A stretch of 46,276 bases of DNA from Actinobacteria bacterium OV450 (GCA_001298555.1 LJCW01000341.1:1-46276); one strand, 5' to 3'. Positions 9,372 through 17,734 are shown, counted from the stretch's first letter. Numbers and translations are program-made. The notes: a model not told the origin generated them from the letters alone.

Positions 9372-9549
9372 CTGCTTCGTGCACAGTGACATCTTGGTGA
9401 CAGGGTGTGGCGATCTCGGGACTGGGGCTACGATGACCGGCACAAGGACGGACGGCGCAAGGATGCCGTCCTCTTCTGGGGCGGGGCCCGGCGTACAGGC
9501 CGGTGCCAGGAGCCGGGGAGGCCCCACGCCGGGGCGAGGAGGACAGGGC

Positions 9550-10230
9550 ATGGTGCAGAAAGCCAAGATCCTCCTGGTCGACGACCGGCCGGAGAATCTG
9601 CTGGCGCTGGAGGCCATCCTCTCCGCGCTCGATCAGACACTGGTCCGGGCGTCGTCGGGGGAGGAAGCGCTCAAGGCGCTGCTGACGGACGATTTCGCGG
9701 TCATCCTGCTGGATGTGCAGATGCCCGGAATGGATGGATTCGAGACCGCCGCGCACATCAAGCGGCGCGAGCGGACCCGGGACATCCCGATCATCTTCCT
9801 CACCGCGATCAACCACGGTCCGCACCACACGTTCCGCGGCTATGCCGCCGGCGCGGTGGACTACATCTCCAAGCCCTTCGACCCGTGGGTGCTGCGGGCC
9901 AAGGTCTCGGTGTTCGTGGAGCTGTACACGAAGAACTGCCAGTTGCGGGAGCAGGCGGCGCTGCTGCGGCTCCAGCTGGAGGGCGGCGGCTCCAACGGTG
10001 AGGGCAGCAAGGACACGGCCGGGCTGCTGGCCGAGCTCTCCGCGCGGCTCGCGGCGGTCGAGGAGCAGGCCGAGGCGCTGACCAAGCAGCTCGGCGAGGA
10101 GTCTGCCGACGCGGCGGTCGTGGCGACCGCGGCCCACCTGGAGCGCAAGCTCACCGGGCTGCGGCGGGCGCTCGACGCGCTGGAGCCCGGGACCGGCGGG
10201 GGAGCGCCGGTACTGCCCGCGCAGGGCTGA
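9550..10230 (+). CDS. osaB: Orphan-type response regulator with C-terminal coiled coil
   Basis: 226 residues. Residues 1-120 form a CheY-like receiver (ILLVDDRPENL, phospho-acceptor D55 in ILLDVQMPGMDGF, switch Thr/Lys in FLTAINHG and YISKPF). The rest is a Leu/Ala/Glu-rich coiled coil with no DNA-binding domain, so output must be through protein contact. ATG 9550 is chosen because GAGGAGG (9536-9542) sits 7 nt upstream; the frame is open further upstream to 9379 but without a ribosome site. In S. coelicolor OsaB works with OsaA and is required for growth and development under high osmolarity. The 277-bp gap upstream contains the osaA terminator and a TACGAT -10-like element at 9429-9434, consistent with a separate osaB promoter. 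Confidence 0.9.
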   Translation: MVQKAKILLVDDRPENLLALEAILSALDQTLVRASSGEEALKALLTDDFAVILLDVQMPGMDGFETAAHIKRRERTRDIPIIFLTAINHGPHHTFRGYAAGAVDYISKPFDPWVLRAKVSVFVELYTKNCQLREQAALLRLQLEGGGSNGEGSKDTAGLLAELSARLAAVEEQAEALTKQLGEESADAAVVATAAHLERKLTGLRRALDALEPGTGGGAPVLPAQG

Positions 10231-10265
10231 TCGCCGCGCACGGCGGTGTACGGGGGTTCGGGGCC

Positions 10266-10285
10266 GCCCGGCGGGCCGTCCGGGC
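10266..10285. terminator. Weak hairpin between osaB and ftsK
   Basis: GCCCGG (10266-10271) pairs with CCGGGC (10280-10285) around an 8-nt loop, 36 nt after the osaB stop. There is no T-tract; it is a plausible but weak terminator. Confidence 0.3.
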
Positions 10286-10370
10286 CTGGCGGACCGTCAA
10301 AGCGCTGATGCGGTACGCGACACGAACGGGTGAAGGGGTGGGCACGCGTGTCCACCGGCGCGCGCACCGG

Positions 10371-10384
10371 TAACCTCGGCCCCA
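10371..10384 (+). promoter_or_regulatory. -10 element for a leaderless ftsK transcript
   Basis: TAACCT at 10371-10376 is followed by exactly 7 nt and the ATG at 10384, so transcription would begin at the start codon. No good -35 is visible at 17-19 nt upstream. The ATG has no Shine-Dalgarno sequence, which fits a leaderless mRNA. Confidence 0.45.
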
Positions 10385-13161
10385 TGGCCTCACGTACGTC
10401 CGGCAAGGGTTCCCAGAGCACGGCGGGCACCGCGAAGGGCCGCACCGGCCGGACGACGGCGCCGGCGAAGAAGGCGGCCCCCGCCCGCAAGCCCGCCGCC
10501 AAGAAGGCCGCTGCGCCCCGGCGTCGCCCCGCCAAGAAGGCTGCGCCGAAGCCCGCACCGTCCCCGACCGGGGGCGTGCTGCGGCTGGTGCGCGCCGTGT
10601 GGCTGGGCTGCGCGCACGCGGTCGGCGCGGTCTTCCGCGGGATCGGCCAGGGAGCCAGGAACCTCGACCCCGCCCACCGCAAGGACGGCGTCGCACTGCT
10701 GCTCCTCGCCCTTGCGCTGATCGTCGCCGCCGGTACCTGGTCGAACCTGAGCGGTCCCGTCGGAGATCTGGTCACGATGCTCGTCACCGGTGCCTTCGGG
10801 CGACTTGATCTGCTCGTCCCGATCCTGCTCGGCGTCATGGCGGTACGTTTCATCCGCCATCCCGAGCAGCCCGACGCCAACGGCCGGATCGGCGTCGGGC
10901 TTTCCGCGCTCGCCGTCGGGGTGCTCGGCCTCGTGCACATCGCCTGCGGGGCGCCCGGCCGCGACGAGGGCACCACCGCCATGCAGAACGCGGGCGGGCT
11001 GATCGGCTGGGCCGCCTCCAAGCCGCTGATCTTCACCATGGGTGCGCCGCTGGCCGTGCCGATGCTGGTGCTGCTCACGGTGTTCGGGCTGCTCGTGGTC
11101 ACCGCGACCCCGGTCAACGCGATCCCGCAGCGGCTGCGGCGGCTCGGTATCCGGCTCGGGATCATCGCCCCGAACGCGTACGACGAGGGGTTCGTGGAGG
11201 AAGCCGCCGGGCGGCACGACCCCGAGCAGTGGCGGGCCCGATCGGGTGCCGCCGGGCACGGCGGTCCGGGCGGTCCGGCGGACGCGGATGCCGCCGACGC
11301 CGCCGAGGAGCAGGCGCTCGCCCGGCGGCGGCGCCCGCGCCGGACCGCGGCCCGGCCGGCCCTCGACCGGGAGATGGACGCCGTCGACGTGGCCGCGGCG
11401 GCCGCCGCCGCGCTGGACGGTGTGGTGCTGGGCGGGATGCCGCCCTCCCCGGTGGTCGCCGACCTCACGCACGGCATCTCCCCGAAGTCCGACGGCGTGG
11501 AGGTCACCGCCGCGGTGCCGCCCGCGCGGGCGGAGCAGCCCGAGGCCCCCGGGCCGGAGCGGACCGAGCCGCCGAACGACACCACCGCCGCGGCTTCCGG
11601 GACCCTGTCGGTGCCGGACCTCACCAAGGCGCCTCCGGCGGCCCAGCCGCTGCCGCCCCGCGCCGAGCAGCTCCAGCTGCGCGGGGACATCACGTACGCC
11701 CTGCCCTCGCTCGACCTGCTGGAGAAGGGCGGGCCCGGCAAGACCCGCAGCGCCGCCAACGACGCGGTCGTCGCGTCGCTGCGCAACGTGTTCACCGAGT
11801 TCAAGGTCGACGCGGACGTCACCGGCTTCACCCGGGGCCCGACGGTCACCCGGTACGAGGTCACGCTGGGCGCTGCGGTCAAGGTCGAGCGGATCACCGC
11901 ACTGACCAAGAACATCGCGTACGCCGTGGCCTCGCCGGACGTCCGGATCATCAGCCCGATCCCGGGCAAGTCGGCGGTCGGCATCGAGATCCCGAACACC
12001 GACCGCGAGATGGTCAACCTGGGCGACGTGCTCCGGCTGGCGGACGCGGCCGAGGACGACCACCCGATGCTGGTCGCACTCGGCAAGGACGTCGAGGGGG
12101 GCTACGTCATGGCCAACCTCGCGAAGATGCCGCACGTGCTCGTCGCCGGCGCCACCGGTTCCGGAAAGTCCTCCTGCATCAACTGCCTGATCACCTCGAT
12201 CATGGTCCGGGCCACCCCGGAGGACGTCCGGATGGTGCTCGTCGACCCCAAGCGGGTGGAGCTGACGGCGTACGAGGGCATCCCGCACCTGATCACGCCG
12301 ATCATCACCAACCCCAAGCGGGCCGCCGAGGCCCTCCAGTGGGTCGTGCGCGAGATGGACCTGCGCTACGACGACCTGGCCGCCTTCGGCTACCGGCACA
12401 TCGACGACTTCAACCGGGCCATCCGGGACGGCAAGATCAAACTGCCGCCGGGCAGCGAGCGGGAGCTCAGCCCGTACCCGTACCTGCTGGTGATCGTCGA
12501 CGAGCTCGCCGACCTGATGATGGTGGCCCCGCGCGACGTCGAGGACTCGATCGTCCGGATCACCCAGCTGGCCCGTGCGGCCGGCATCCACCTGGTGCTC
12601 GCCACCCAGCGGCCCTCCGTGGACGTCGTCACCGGCCTGATCAAGGCGAACGTGCCCTCGCGGCTGGCGTTCGCCACCTCCTCGCTCGCCGACAGCCGGG
12701 TCATCCTCGACCAGCCGGGCGCCGAGAAGCTGATCGGCAAGGGCGACGGGCTGTTCCTGCCGATGGGGGCCAACAAGCCGGTCCGCCTCCAGGGCGCGTT
12801 CGTCACCGAGGACGAGATCGCCGGCATCGTGCAGCACTGCAAGGACCAGATGGCGCCCGTCTTCCGGGACGACGTCACCGTCGGGCAGAAGCAGAAGAAG
12901 GAGATCGACGAGGAGATCGGCGACGACCTGGACCTGCTGTGCCAGGCCGCCGAACTGGTGGTCTCCACCCAGTTCGGGTCGACCTCGATGCTCCAGCGCA
13001 AGCTCAGGGTGGGATTCGCCAAGGCCGGGCGGCTCATGGACCTCATGGAGTCGCGGGGGGTCGTCGGCCCGAGCGAGGGTTCGAAGGCGCGCGACGTCCT
13101 GGTGAAGGCGGACGAGCTGGACGGGGTCCTCGCCGTCATCCGAGGAGAGGACGTTCCGTAG
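10384..13161 (+). CDS. ftsK: DNA translocase FtsK/SpoIIIE
   Basis: 925-residue membrane-anchored DNA pump that clears chromosomes from closing septa, in Streptomyces mainly during sporulation septation. It has a Lys/Ala/Pro-rich cytoplasmic N-terminus (1-60), about four membrane spans (roughly 95-245), an acidic Ala/Pro linker, then the motor: an alpha/beta domain with Walker A GATGSGKSS (K595) and Walker B LLVIVDELADLMM (D706, E707), and a C-terminal winged-helix gamma domain (about 845-915, AAELVVSTQFGSTSMLQRKLRVGFAKAGRLMD) that reads polar DNA motifs. ATG 10384 is preferred; an in-frame GTG at 10348 is an alternative. It begins the ftsK - rodZ-like - rimO - pgsA - cinA - clgR block that is also seen in mycobacteria. 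Confidence 0.95.
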   Translation: MASRTSGKGSQSTAGTAKGRTGRTTAPAKKAAPARKPAAKKAAAPRRRPAKKAAPKPAPSPTGGVLRLVRAVWLGCAHAVGAVFRGIGQGARNLDPAHRKDGVALLLLALALIVAAGTWSNLSGPVGDLVTMLVTGAFGRLDLLVPILLGVMAVRFIRHPEQPDANGRIGVGLSALAVGVLGLVHIACGAPGRDEGTTAMQNAGGLIGWAASKPLIFTMGAPLAVPMLVLLTVFGLLVVTATPVNAIPQRLRRLGIRLGIIAPNAYDEGFVEEAAGRHDPEQWRARSGAAGHGGPGGPADADAADAAEEQALARRRRPRRTAARPALDREMDAVDVAAAAAAALDGVVLGGMPPSPVVADLTHGISPKSDGVEVTAAVPPARAEQPEAPGPERTEPPNDTTAAASGTLSVPDLTKAPPAAQPLPPRAEQLQLRGDITYALPSLDLLEKGGPGKTRSAANDAVVASLRNVFTEFKVDADVTGFTRGPTVTRYEVTLGAAVKVERITALTKNIAYAVASPDVRIISPIPGKSAVGIEIPNTDREMVNLGDVLRLADAAEDDHPMLVALGKDVEGGYVMANLAKMPHVLVAGATGSGKSSCINCLITSIMVRATPEDVRMVLVDPKRVELTAYEGIPHLITPIITNPKRAAEALQWVVREMDLRYDDLAAFGYRHIDDFNRAIRDGKIKLPPGSERELSPYPYLLVIVDELADLMMVAPRDVEDSIVRITQLARAAGIHLVLATQRPSVDVVTGLIKANVPSRLAFATSSLADSRVILDQPGAEKLIGKGDGLFLPMGANKPVRLQGAFVTEDEIAGIVQHCKDQMAPVFRDDVTVGQKQKKEIDEEIGDDLDLLCQAAELVVSTQFGSTSMLQRKLRVGFAKAGRLMDLMESRGVVGPSEGSKARDVLVKADELDGVLAVIRGEDVP

Positions 13162-13164
13162 CGG

Positions 13165-13227
13165 AACGGTTGGCCCGCGCGGGGCCCGCAGATGCCCGGA
13201 TCGGTGGTCATCGGGCGGGCAACCGTT
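13165..13227. terminator. Long imperfect hairpin after ftsK
   Basis: AACGGTTG (13165-13172) is matched by CAACCGTT (13220-13227). The pairing continues inward after a one-base bulge (CCCGC with GCGGG), giving about 13 bp. It starts 3 nt after the ftsK stop and is followed by TCCCCC. Likely the ftsK terminator. Confidence 0.55.
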
Positions 13228-13343
13228 TCCCCCGGGCCCGCGTCTAGTTGAGGGAGAGGACGGCCCCGCGTGCTGCGCCGGGCCGCTGCACCGCCCCGGA
13301 CGACCGCTCGCCATTCGGATGGCGTAGGAAGTCCACCCTCCGG

Positions 13344-13374
13344 TTGCTCCACCCTTTCGTCACCCCCCTAGACT
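13344..13374 (+). promoter_or_regulatory. Candidate promoter of the RodZ-like gene
   Basis: TTGCTC (13344-13349), a 19-nt spacer and TAGACT (13369-13374). The -10 is good and the -35 is moderate. The predicted start near 13381 gives a leader of about 34 nt to the GTG at 13415. Confidence 0.45.
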
Positions 13375-13414
13375 GGGAATCCAGCAGGTGGCTACACGCT
13401 CGAAAGGCGCCCTC

Positions 13415-14317
13415 GTGTCCATCGGCAAGTCCAACTCTCCCGAAGACGAGCGGCCTTCGACCGACGACCGGTCCGAGGACCGCATCATCGAACCCCCCGT
13501 CGAAGGACCGTCCATCGGGACGGCCCTGAAGACGGCCCGGATCGCCGCCGGGCTCACCGTCGACGAGGTCAGCTCCACCACCCGCGTGCGCATCCCGATC
13601 GTGCACGCGATCGAAACCGACGACTTCACGCGGTGCGGCGGCGACGTCTACGCCCGCGGTCACATCCGTACGCTCGCCCGCGCCGTGCACATCGATCCGG
13701 AACCCCTGGTCGACGCGTACGACGCGGCCCACGGCGGCCGGCCGGCGCCCACACCCGCCGCTCCCATGTTCGAAGCGGAACGGATCCGCCCCGAGCGGCA
13801 GCGGCCCAACTGGACCGCGGCCATGGTGGCCGCCATCGTCGCCGTGATCGGCTTCGTGGGCTTCACCGCGTTCGGCGGCGGCGACGCGAAGGACAAGCGG
13901 CCGGTGGCGGAGGGTTCCGCCCCGCAGGCCGCGCCCAAGCAGTCGGCCGGGAAGCCGGCCGCCCAGCCGCCGCAGGCCCCGCAGACCCCGAAGGCGCCCA
14001 CGCCGGAGCCCTCGGACAGTGCGATCGCCGCCGCGCCCAAGGACCTCGTCACGGTCGTCCTGACGGCCAACGACGGCGAGAGCTGGGTCTCCGCGAAAGA
14101 CCACAGCGGCAGGCTGCTGTTCGACGGGACGCTGACCCCCGGCCAGTCCAAGACCTTCACGGACAAGGAATCCATCGACCTCGTCCTGGGTGACGCCGGG
14201 GTCGTGAAGCTCTTCGTGAACGGCAAGGAGATCAAGGACGAATTCCAGCCGGGTCAGGTGGAACGCCTCACATACACCAAGGACGATCCCCGCCAGGGAC
14301 CGGCCCAGGCGGGCTGA
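13415..14317 (+). CDS. RodZ-like bitopic membrane protein with N-terminal HTH and C-terminal DUF4115 domain
   Basis: 300 residues. Residues 33-105 form a Cro/CI-type helix-turn-helix of the RodZ class (IGTALKTARIAAGLTVDEVSSTTRVRIPIVHAIE...GHIRTLARA), a single membrane span lies at 134-153 (TAAMVAAIVAVIGFVGFTAF), then a Pro/Ala-rich stalk and an extracytoplasmic beta domain of the DUF4115 type (LVTVVLTANDGESWVSAKDHSGRLLFDGTL...). RodZ links the membrane to the MreB cytoskeleton in rod-shaped bacteria; the Streptomyces partner is not evident from sequence. GTG 13415 is chosen because GAAAGG (13402-13407) lies 7 nt upstream. An earlier in-frame GTG at 13388 would sit only a few bases after the predicted transcription start. 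Confidence 0.8.
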   Translation: MSIGKSNSPEDERPSTDDRSEDRIIEPPVEGPSIGTALKTARIAAGLTVDEVSSTTRVRIPIVHAIETDDFTRCGGDVYARGHIRTLARAVHIDPEPLVDAYDAAHGGRPAPTPAAPMFEAERIRPERQRPNWTAAMVAAIVAVIGFVGFTAFGGGDAKDKRPVAEGSAPQAAPKQSAGKPAAQPPQAPQTPKAPTPEPSDSAIAAAPKDLVTVVLTANDGESWVSAKDHSGRLLFDGTLTPGQSKTFTDKESIDLVLGDAGVVKLFVNGKEIKDEFQPGQVERLTYTKDDPRQGPAQAG

Positions 14318-14343
14318 CAGCGCGCTGAATGCTTGATTCCGGG

Positions 14344-14373
14344 TCCCCGGGGTGCTGCGCCGCACCCCGGGGA
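14344..14373 (+). terminator. Terminator after the RodZ-like gene
   Basis: CCCCGGGGTGC (14345-14355) and GCACCCCGGGG (14362-14372) form a perfect 11-bp stem, extended by T14344-A14373, around TGCGCC. It is followed by TCTTGGTTT. It separates the rodZ-like gene from rimO. Confidence 0.8.
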
Positions 14374-14419
14374 TCTTGGTTTACCGGGACTTGGGGCGGG
14401 GGTCGGCGTTTGGACAAAG

Positions 14420-14433
14420 TAGTCTTGAGTCCA
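14420..14433 (+). promoter_or_regulatory. -10 element for a leaderless rimO transcript
   Basis: TAGTCT (14420-14425) followed by 7 nt and ATG (14433). No Shine-Dalgarno precedes the ATG. No clear -35 at the expected distance. Confidence 0.45.
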
Positions 14434-15926
14434 TGCCCGAACGCCGTACCGTCGCCCTTGTCACTCTTGGCTGCGCCCGTAACGAGGTGGACTCGGAGGA
14501 GCTCGCAGGCCGCTTGGCGGCGGATGGCTGGGAGCTCGTCGAGGACGCCGCCGATGCGGACGTTGCCGTCGTCAACACCTGTGGCTTCGTCGAAGCCGCC
14601 AAAAAGGACTCCGTAGACGCCCTCCTGGAAGCCAACGATCTCAAGGATCACGGCAAGACCCAGGCCGTCGTCGCCGTCGGCTGTATGGCCGAGCGCTACG
14701 GCAAGGAACTCGCCGAAGCGCTCCCCGAGGCCGACGGCGTGCTCGGCTTCGACGACTACGCCGACATCTCCGACCGCCTCCAGACCATCCTCAACGGCGG
14801 CATCCACGCCTCCCACACCCCGCGCGACCGGCGCAAGCTGCTGCCGATCAGCCCCGCGGCCCGCCAGGACGCCGAGGTGGCCCTGCCCGGCCACGCCCAG
14901 GAGCCCGAGGCCGCCCCCGCGGACCTCCCCGAGGGGGTGGCGCCCGCCTCCGGGCCGCGGGCCCCGCTGCGCCGCCGCCTGGACAAGAGCCCGGTCGCCT
15001 CGGTCAAGCTCGCCTCCGGCTGCGACCGCCGCTGCTCGTTCTGCGCCATCCCGTCCTTCCGCGGCTCGTTCATCTCCCGCCGCCCCAGTGACGTGCTGGG
15101 CGAGACGCGCTGGCTCGCCGAGCAGGGCGTCAAGGAGATCATGCTGGTCTCCGAGAACAACACCTCGTACGGCAAGGACCTCGGCGACATCCGCCTGCTG
15201 GAGACCCTGCTGCCCGAGCTGGCCGAGGTGGACGGCATCGAGCGCGTCCGCGTCAGCTACCTCCAGCCCGCCGAGATGCGGCCCGGCCTGATCGACGTGC
15301 TGACCTCGACCCCCAAGGTCGTTCCGTACTTCGACCTGTCCTTCCAGCACTCGGCCCCCGACGTGCTGCGCGCCATGCGCCGCTTCGGCGACACCGACCG
15401 GTTCCTGGAGCTGCTGGACACCATCCGCACGAAGGCGCCGCAGGCCGGCGTCCGGTCCAACTTCATCGTCGGTTTCCCCGGCGAGAAGGAGTCGGACTTC
15501 AAGGAGCTGGAGCGCTTCCTCACCCACGCCCGGCTCGACGCGATCGGCGTCTTCGGCTACTCCGACGAGGACGGCACCGAGGCCGTCACGTACGAGAACA
15601 AGCTGGACGAGGACACGATCGCCGAGCGGCTGGCGCACATGCAGCGGCTCGCCGAGGAGCTCACCTCGCAGCGCGCGGAGGAGCGGATCGGGGAGACCCT
15701 GGAGGTGCTCGTGGAGTCCGTGGAGGAGGTCGGCGGGGCCGATGACGACGAGGTCGGCGCCTACGGGCGCGCCGCGCACCAGGCCCCCGAGACGGACGGC
15801 CAGGTCGTCTTCACGGACAGCACGGGGCTGGTGCCCGGCCGCATGGTGACGGCGAAGGTGGTCGGCACGCTGGGCGTGGACCTGGTGGCCGAGCCCCTGC
15901 ACCTCGACGAGGAGGCGGCCGGATGA
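14433..15926 (+). CDS. rimO: Ribosomal protein S12 (Asp) methylthiotransferase RimO
   Basis: 497-residue radical-SAM enzyme that adds a methylthio group to the conserved aspartate of ribosomal protein S12, using two [4Fe-4S] clusters. The N-terminal MTTase domain supplies three cluster cysteines (VTLGCARNEVDSEE, VVNTCGFVEAAKKDS, VAVGCMAERYG). The radical-SAM CxxxCxxC is C197-C201-C204 (GCDRRCSFCAIP), and a TRAM RNA-binding domain closes the protein (about 425-497). Between the first two domains there is an Ala/Pro-rich insertion (about residues 148-182), which makes it longer than E. coli RimO. It overlaps pgsA by 4 nt (ATGA), so rimO-pgsA-cinA form a translationally coupled operon. Confidence 0.95.
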   Translation: MPERRTVALVTLGCARNEVDSEELAGRLAADGWELVEDAADADVAVVNTCGFVEAAKKDSVDALLEANDLKDHGKTQAVVAVGCMAERYGKELAEALPEADGVLGFDDYADISDRLQTILNGGIHASHTPRDRRKLLPISPAARQDAEVALPGHAQEPEAAPADLPEGVAPASGPRAPLRRRLDKSPVASVKLASGCDRRCSFCAIPSFRGSFISRRPSDVLGETRWLAEQGVKEIMLVSENNTSYGKDLGDIRLLETLLPELAEVDGIERVRVSYLQPAEMRPGLIDVLTSTPKVVPYFDLSFQHSAPDVLRAMRRFGDTDRFLELLDTIRTKAPQAGVRSNFIVGFPGEKESDFKELERFLTHARLDAIGVFGYSDEDGTEAVTYENKLDEDTIAERLAHMQRLAEELTSQRAEERIGETLEVLVESVEEVGGADDDEVGAYGRAAHQAPETDGQVVFTDSTGLVPGRMVTAKVVGTLGVDLVAEPLHLDEEAAG

Positions 15927-16579
15927 CCGGAGTCCCGGCATCTGCGGCGGGCGGGACCGGCCGTCGGCCCGCGCCCGGCGCGAAGCTGGGGGCTGCGGCG
16001 GTCAATCAGGCCAGCCTGTGGAACATCGCCAACATCCTGACGATGATCCGGCTCGTCCTGGTGCCGGGATTCGTGTTGCTCCTCCTCGCCGACGGCGGGT
16101 ACGACCCGGTGTGGCGTGCGCTGGCGTGGGCGGCGTTCGCCGTCGCCATGATCACGGACATCTTCGACGGGCACCTGGCCCGTACGTACAACCTGGTCAC
16201 GGACTTCGGGAAGATCGCCGACCCCATCGCCGACAAGGCGATCATGGGGTCGGCATTGGTCTGTCTCTCCTGGCTGGGCGACCTGCCCTGGTGGGTGACC
16301 GGGGTGATCCTCGGGCGGGAACTCGGGATCACGCTCATGCGTTTCTGGGTCATCAGGTACGGAGTGATTCCCGCCAGCCGCGGCGGCAAGATGAAGACGC
16401 TGGCCCAGGGCACGGCGGTGGGCATGTACGTGCTCGCGCTGACCGGGCCGCTGGCGACCTTGCGCTTCTGGGTGATGGCGGTCGCCGTCGTGCTGACCGT
16501 GGTCACCGGTTTGGATTACATCCGCCAGGCCGTGGTGCTCCGGCGCAAGGGTCTGGCCGCGGAGCAGGCCGCAAGGTGA
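15923..16579 (+). CDS. pgsA: CDP-diacylglycerol-glycerol-3-phosphate 3-phosphatidyltransferase
   Basis: 218-residue membrane enzyme of the CDP-alcohol phosphatidyltransferase family. It makes phosphatidylglycerol phosphate, the precursor of PG and cardiolipin. The signature DG-x2-AR-x8-G-x3-D-x3-D is complete: D82 G83 A86 R87 ... G96 ... D100 ... D104 (DGHLARTYNLVTDFGKIADPIAD). Several further hydrophobic helices lie at about 45-80 and 110-205. The first 30 residues are polar and Ala/Gly-rich. It starts inside the rimO stop (ATGA) and ends inside the cinA start (GTGA). The same pgsA-type gene sits between ftsK and clgR in mycobacteria (pgsA3). Confidence 0.93.
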   Translation: MTGVPASAAGGTGRRPAPGAKLGAAAVNQASLWNIANILTMIRLVLVPGFVLLLLADGGYDPVWRALAWAAFAVAMITDIFDGHLARTYNLVTDFGKIADPIADKAIMGSALVCLSWLGDLPWWVTGVILGRELGITLMRFWVIRYGVIPASRGGKMKTLAQGTAVGMYVLALTGPLATLRFWVMAVAVVLTVVTGLDYIRQAVVLRRKGLAAEQAAR

Positions 16580-17166
16580 CGGACGCGGTGGGGGAATCTG
16601 CGGTGGCCGGTGTGGCGTCTTCGGGCCCCGGGGAGGCCGCCGCGGAGACCGGGGACACCACCGCCGTCGTCGCGGAGGCGCTGCGCCTCCTCGCGGAGAG
16701 TGACCAGACCCTCGCCGTCGCCGAGTCGCTGACGGGCGGGATGGTGGCCGCGGAGATCACGGGGGTCGCCGGTGCCTCCCGGTCCTTCCGCGGTTCGGTC
16801 ACGGCGTACGCCACGGAGCTCAAGCACCGCATCCTGGGGGTGGACGCCGGGCTGCTGGCCGCCGAAGGTGCGGTGAACGCCCAGGTCGCGGCCGACATGG
16901 CGGCCGGCGTCCGGCGCGTGCTGGGGGCATCGTGGGGGATCGCGACCACCGGGGTGGCCGGTCCGGACCCTCAGGACGGGCAGCCGGTGGGCACCGTCTT
17001 CATCGCCGTGGCGGGTCCGGCGGGCAGGAAAACCGTCCCGCTGAGGTTGAACGGCTCCCGTACGGAAATCCGTAGGGAGAGTGCACGGACAGTGCTCGAA
17101 CTGCTCTTGAGCGAACTGCGCGAGAATGCGCGGGGGCAGGATACGGAACAGAACGGGGGGATTTGA
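16576..17166 (+). CDS. cinA: CinA-family nicotinamide-nucleotide amidohydrolase (C-terminal-domain form)
   Basis: 196 residues containing only the CinA C-terminal (PncC) domain after a 30-residue Gly/Ala leader. Motifs: AVAESLTGGMVAAEITGVAGASRSFRGSVTAYATELKHRILGV, the GA(V)N segment EGAVNAQVA, and GIATTGVAGPDPQDGQPVGTVFIA. PncC deamidates NMN to nicotinate mononucleotide in NAD recycling. The N-terminal MoCF-like domain of full-length CinA is absent, which is the usual actinobacterial form. GTG 16576 overlaps the pgsA TGA by 4 nt. The name reflects competence-inducibility in pneumococcus and does not imply competence here. Confidence 0.92.
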   Translation: MTDAVGESAVAGVASSGPGEAAAETGDTTAVVAEALRLLAESDQTLAVAESLTGGMVAAEITGVAGASRSFRGSVTAYATELKHRILGVDAGLLAAEGAVNAQVAADMAAGVRRVLGASWGIATTGVAGPDPQDGQPVGTVFIAVAGPAGRKTVPLRLNGSRTEIRRESARTVLELLLSELRENARGQDTEQNGGI

Positions 17167-17169
17167 TGT

Positions 17170-17199
17170 TTGCAGCCCTGAGTGAACACGACATAGCTC
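17170..17199 (+). promoter_or_regulatory. Possible clgR promoter
   Basis: TTGCAG (17170-17175), an 18-nt spacer and TAGCTC (17194-17199), in the 109-bp gap between cinA and clgR. The -10 lacks the conserved final T, so support is weak. A second -10-like TACGGT occurs about 45 nt before the ATG. No match to the ClgR box reported for S. lividans (GTTCGC-N5-GCG) was found here. Confidence 0.3.
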
Positions 17200-17275
17200 C
17201 CCGCACGGCCGCGGCGCGAGGCGGTACGGTGGGGCGTGAAGGATGCGGCTACACGGTCAGAGGAGGGAGCCACCG

Positions 17276-17656
17276 ATGATTCTGCTCCGTCGCCTGCTGG
17301 GTGACGTGCTGCGTCGGCAGCGCCAGCGCCAGGGCCGTACTCTGCGCGAAGTCTCCTCGTCCGCCCGAGTTTCTCTCGGCTATCTTTCCGAGGTGGAGCG
17401 GGGGCAGAAGGAGGCATCCTCCGAGCTGCTCTCCGCGATCTGCGACGCGTTGGACGTACGGATGTCCGAGCTGATGCGCGAGGTCAGCGACGAGCTGTCG
17501 CTGGCCGAGTTGGCGCAGTCGGCCGCGGCAAGTGAACCGGTGACGGTGCCGGTCCGCCCGATGCTCAATTCGGTCTCCGTGACTTCGGTCGCGGGCGGGC
17601 CGGAGCGGGTGACCATCAAGGCGCCTGCGGAAGCGGTGAATGTCGTAGCCGCGTGA
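17276..17656 (+). CDS. clgR: ClgR, transcriptional activator of clp/lon protease genes
   Basis: 126-residue regulator with an N-terminal Cro/CI helix-turn-helix (about 1-68: LLGDVLRRQRQRQGRTLREVSSSARVSLGYLSEVERGQKEASSELLSAICDALDV). ClgR activates clpP, clpC and lon in actinobacteria. The position downstream of ftsK/pgsA matches clgR in Mycobacterium (Rv2745c). The C-terminus is ...VNVVAA. In S. lividans the two terminal alanines are required for ClgR degradation by ClpP, which closes a feedback loop, and the same degron is preserved here. The start is ATG 17276, because AGGAGGGAG (17261-17269) lies 6 nt upstream. A strong terminator follows at 17693. Confidence 0.92.
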   Translation: MILLRRLLGDVLRRQRQRQGRTLREVSSSARVSLGYLSEVERGQKEASSELLSAICDALDVRMSELMREVSDELSLAELAQSAAASEPVTVPVRPMLNSVSVTSVAGGPERVTIKAPAEAVNVVAA

Positions 17657-17692
17657 GCCCGATGCGCGTGCTGTGAAGAAATGAGCGTGGCC

Positions 17693-17731
17693 GGAGCCCC
17701 GGCCGGTGTGTGATGCACCGGCCGGGGCTCC
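17693..17731 (+). terminator. Terminator after clgR
   Basis: Perfect 16-bp stem (17693-17708 with 17716-17731, arms GGAGCCCCGGCCGGTG and its complement) around the 7-nt loop TGTGATG. No T-tract follows. Likely end of the rimO-pgsA-cinA-clgR block. Confidence 0.8.
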
Positions 17732-17734
17732 GTG

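Noticed and set aside
4464..9617. 1717-codon open frame on the minus strand across osaA
   Set aside because: It is antisense to the clearly conserved poly-HAMP kinase. It is low-complexity His/Arg/Leu-rich and arises from codon bias in high-GC DNA.
10390..13314. 974-codon minus-strand open frame over ftsK
   Set aside because: Shadow of ftsK; no ribosome site, no domain, biased composition.
14268..15941. 557-codon minus-strand open frame over rimO
   Set aside because: Shadow of rimO, whose Cys motifs are intact on the plus strand.
17101..17275. GCGAAC near 17111 as an inverted ClgR box
   Set aside because: The partner triplet CGC is missing at the required 5-nt spacing (GCT is present), and the site lies within cinA.
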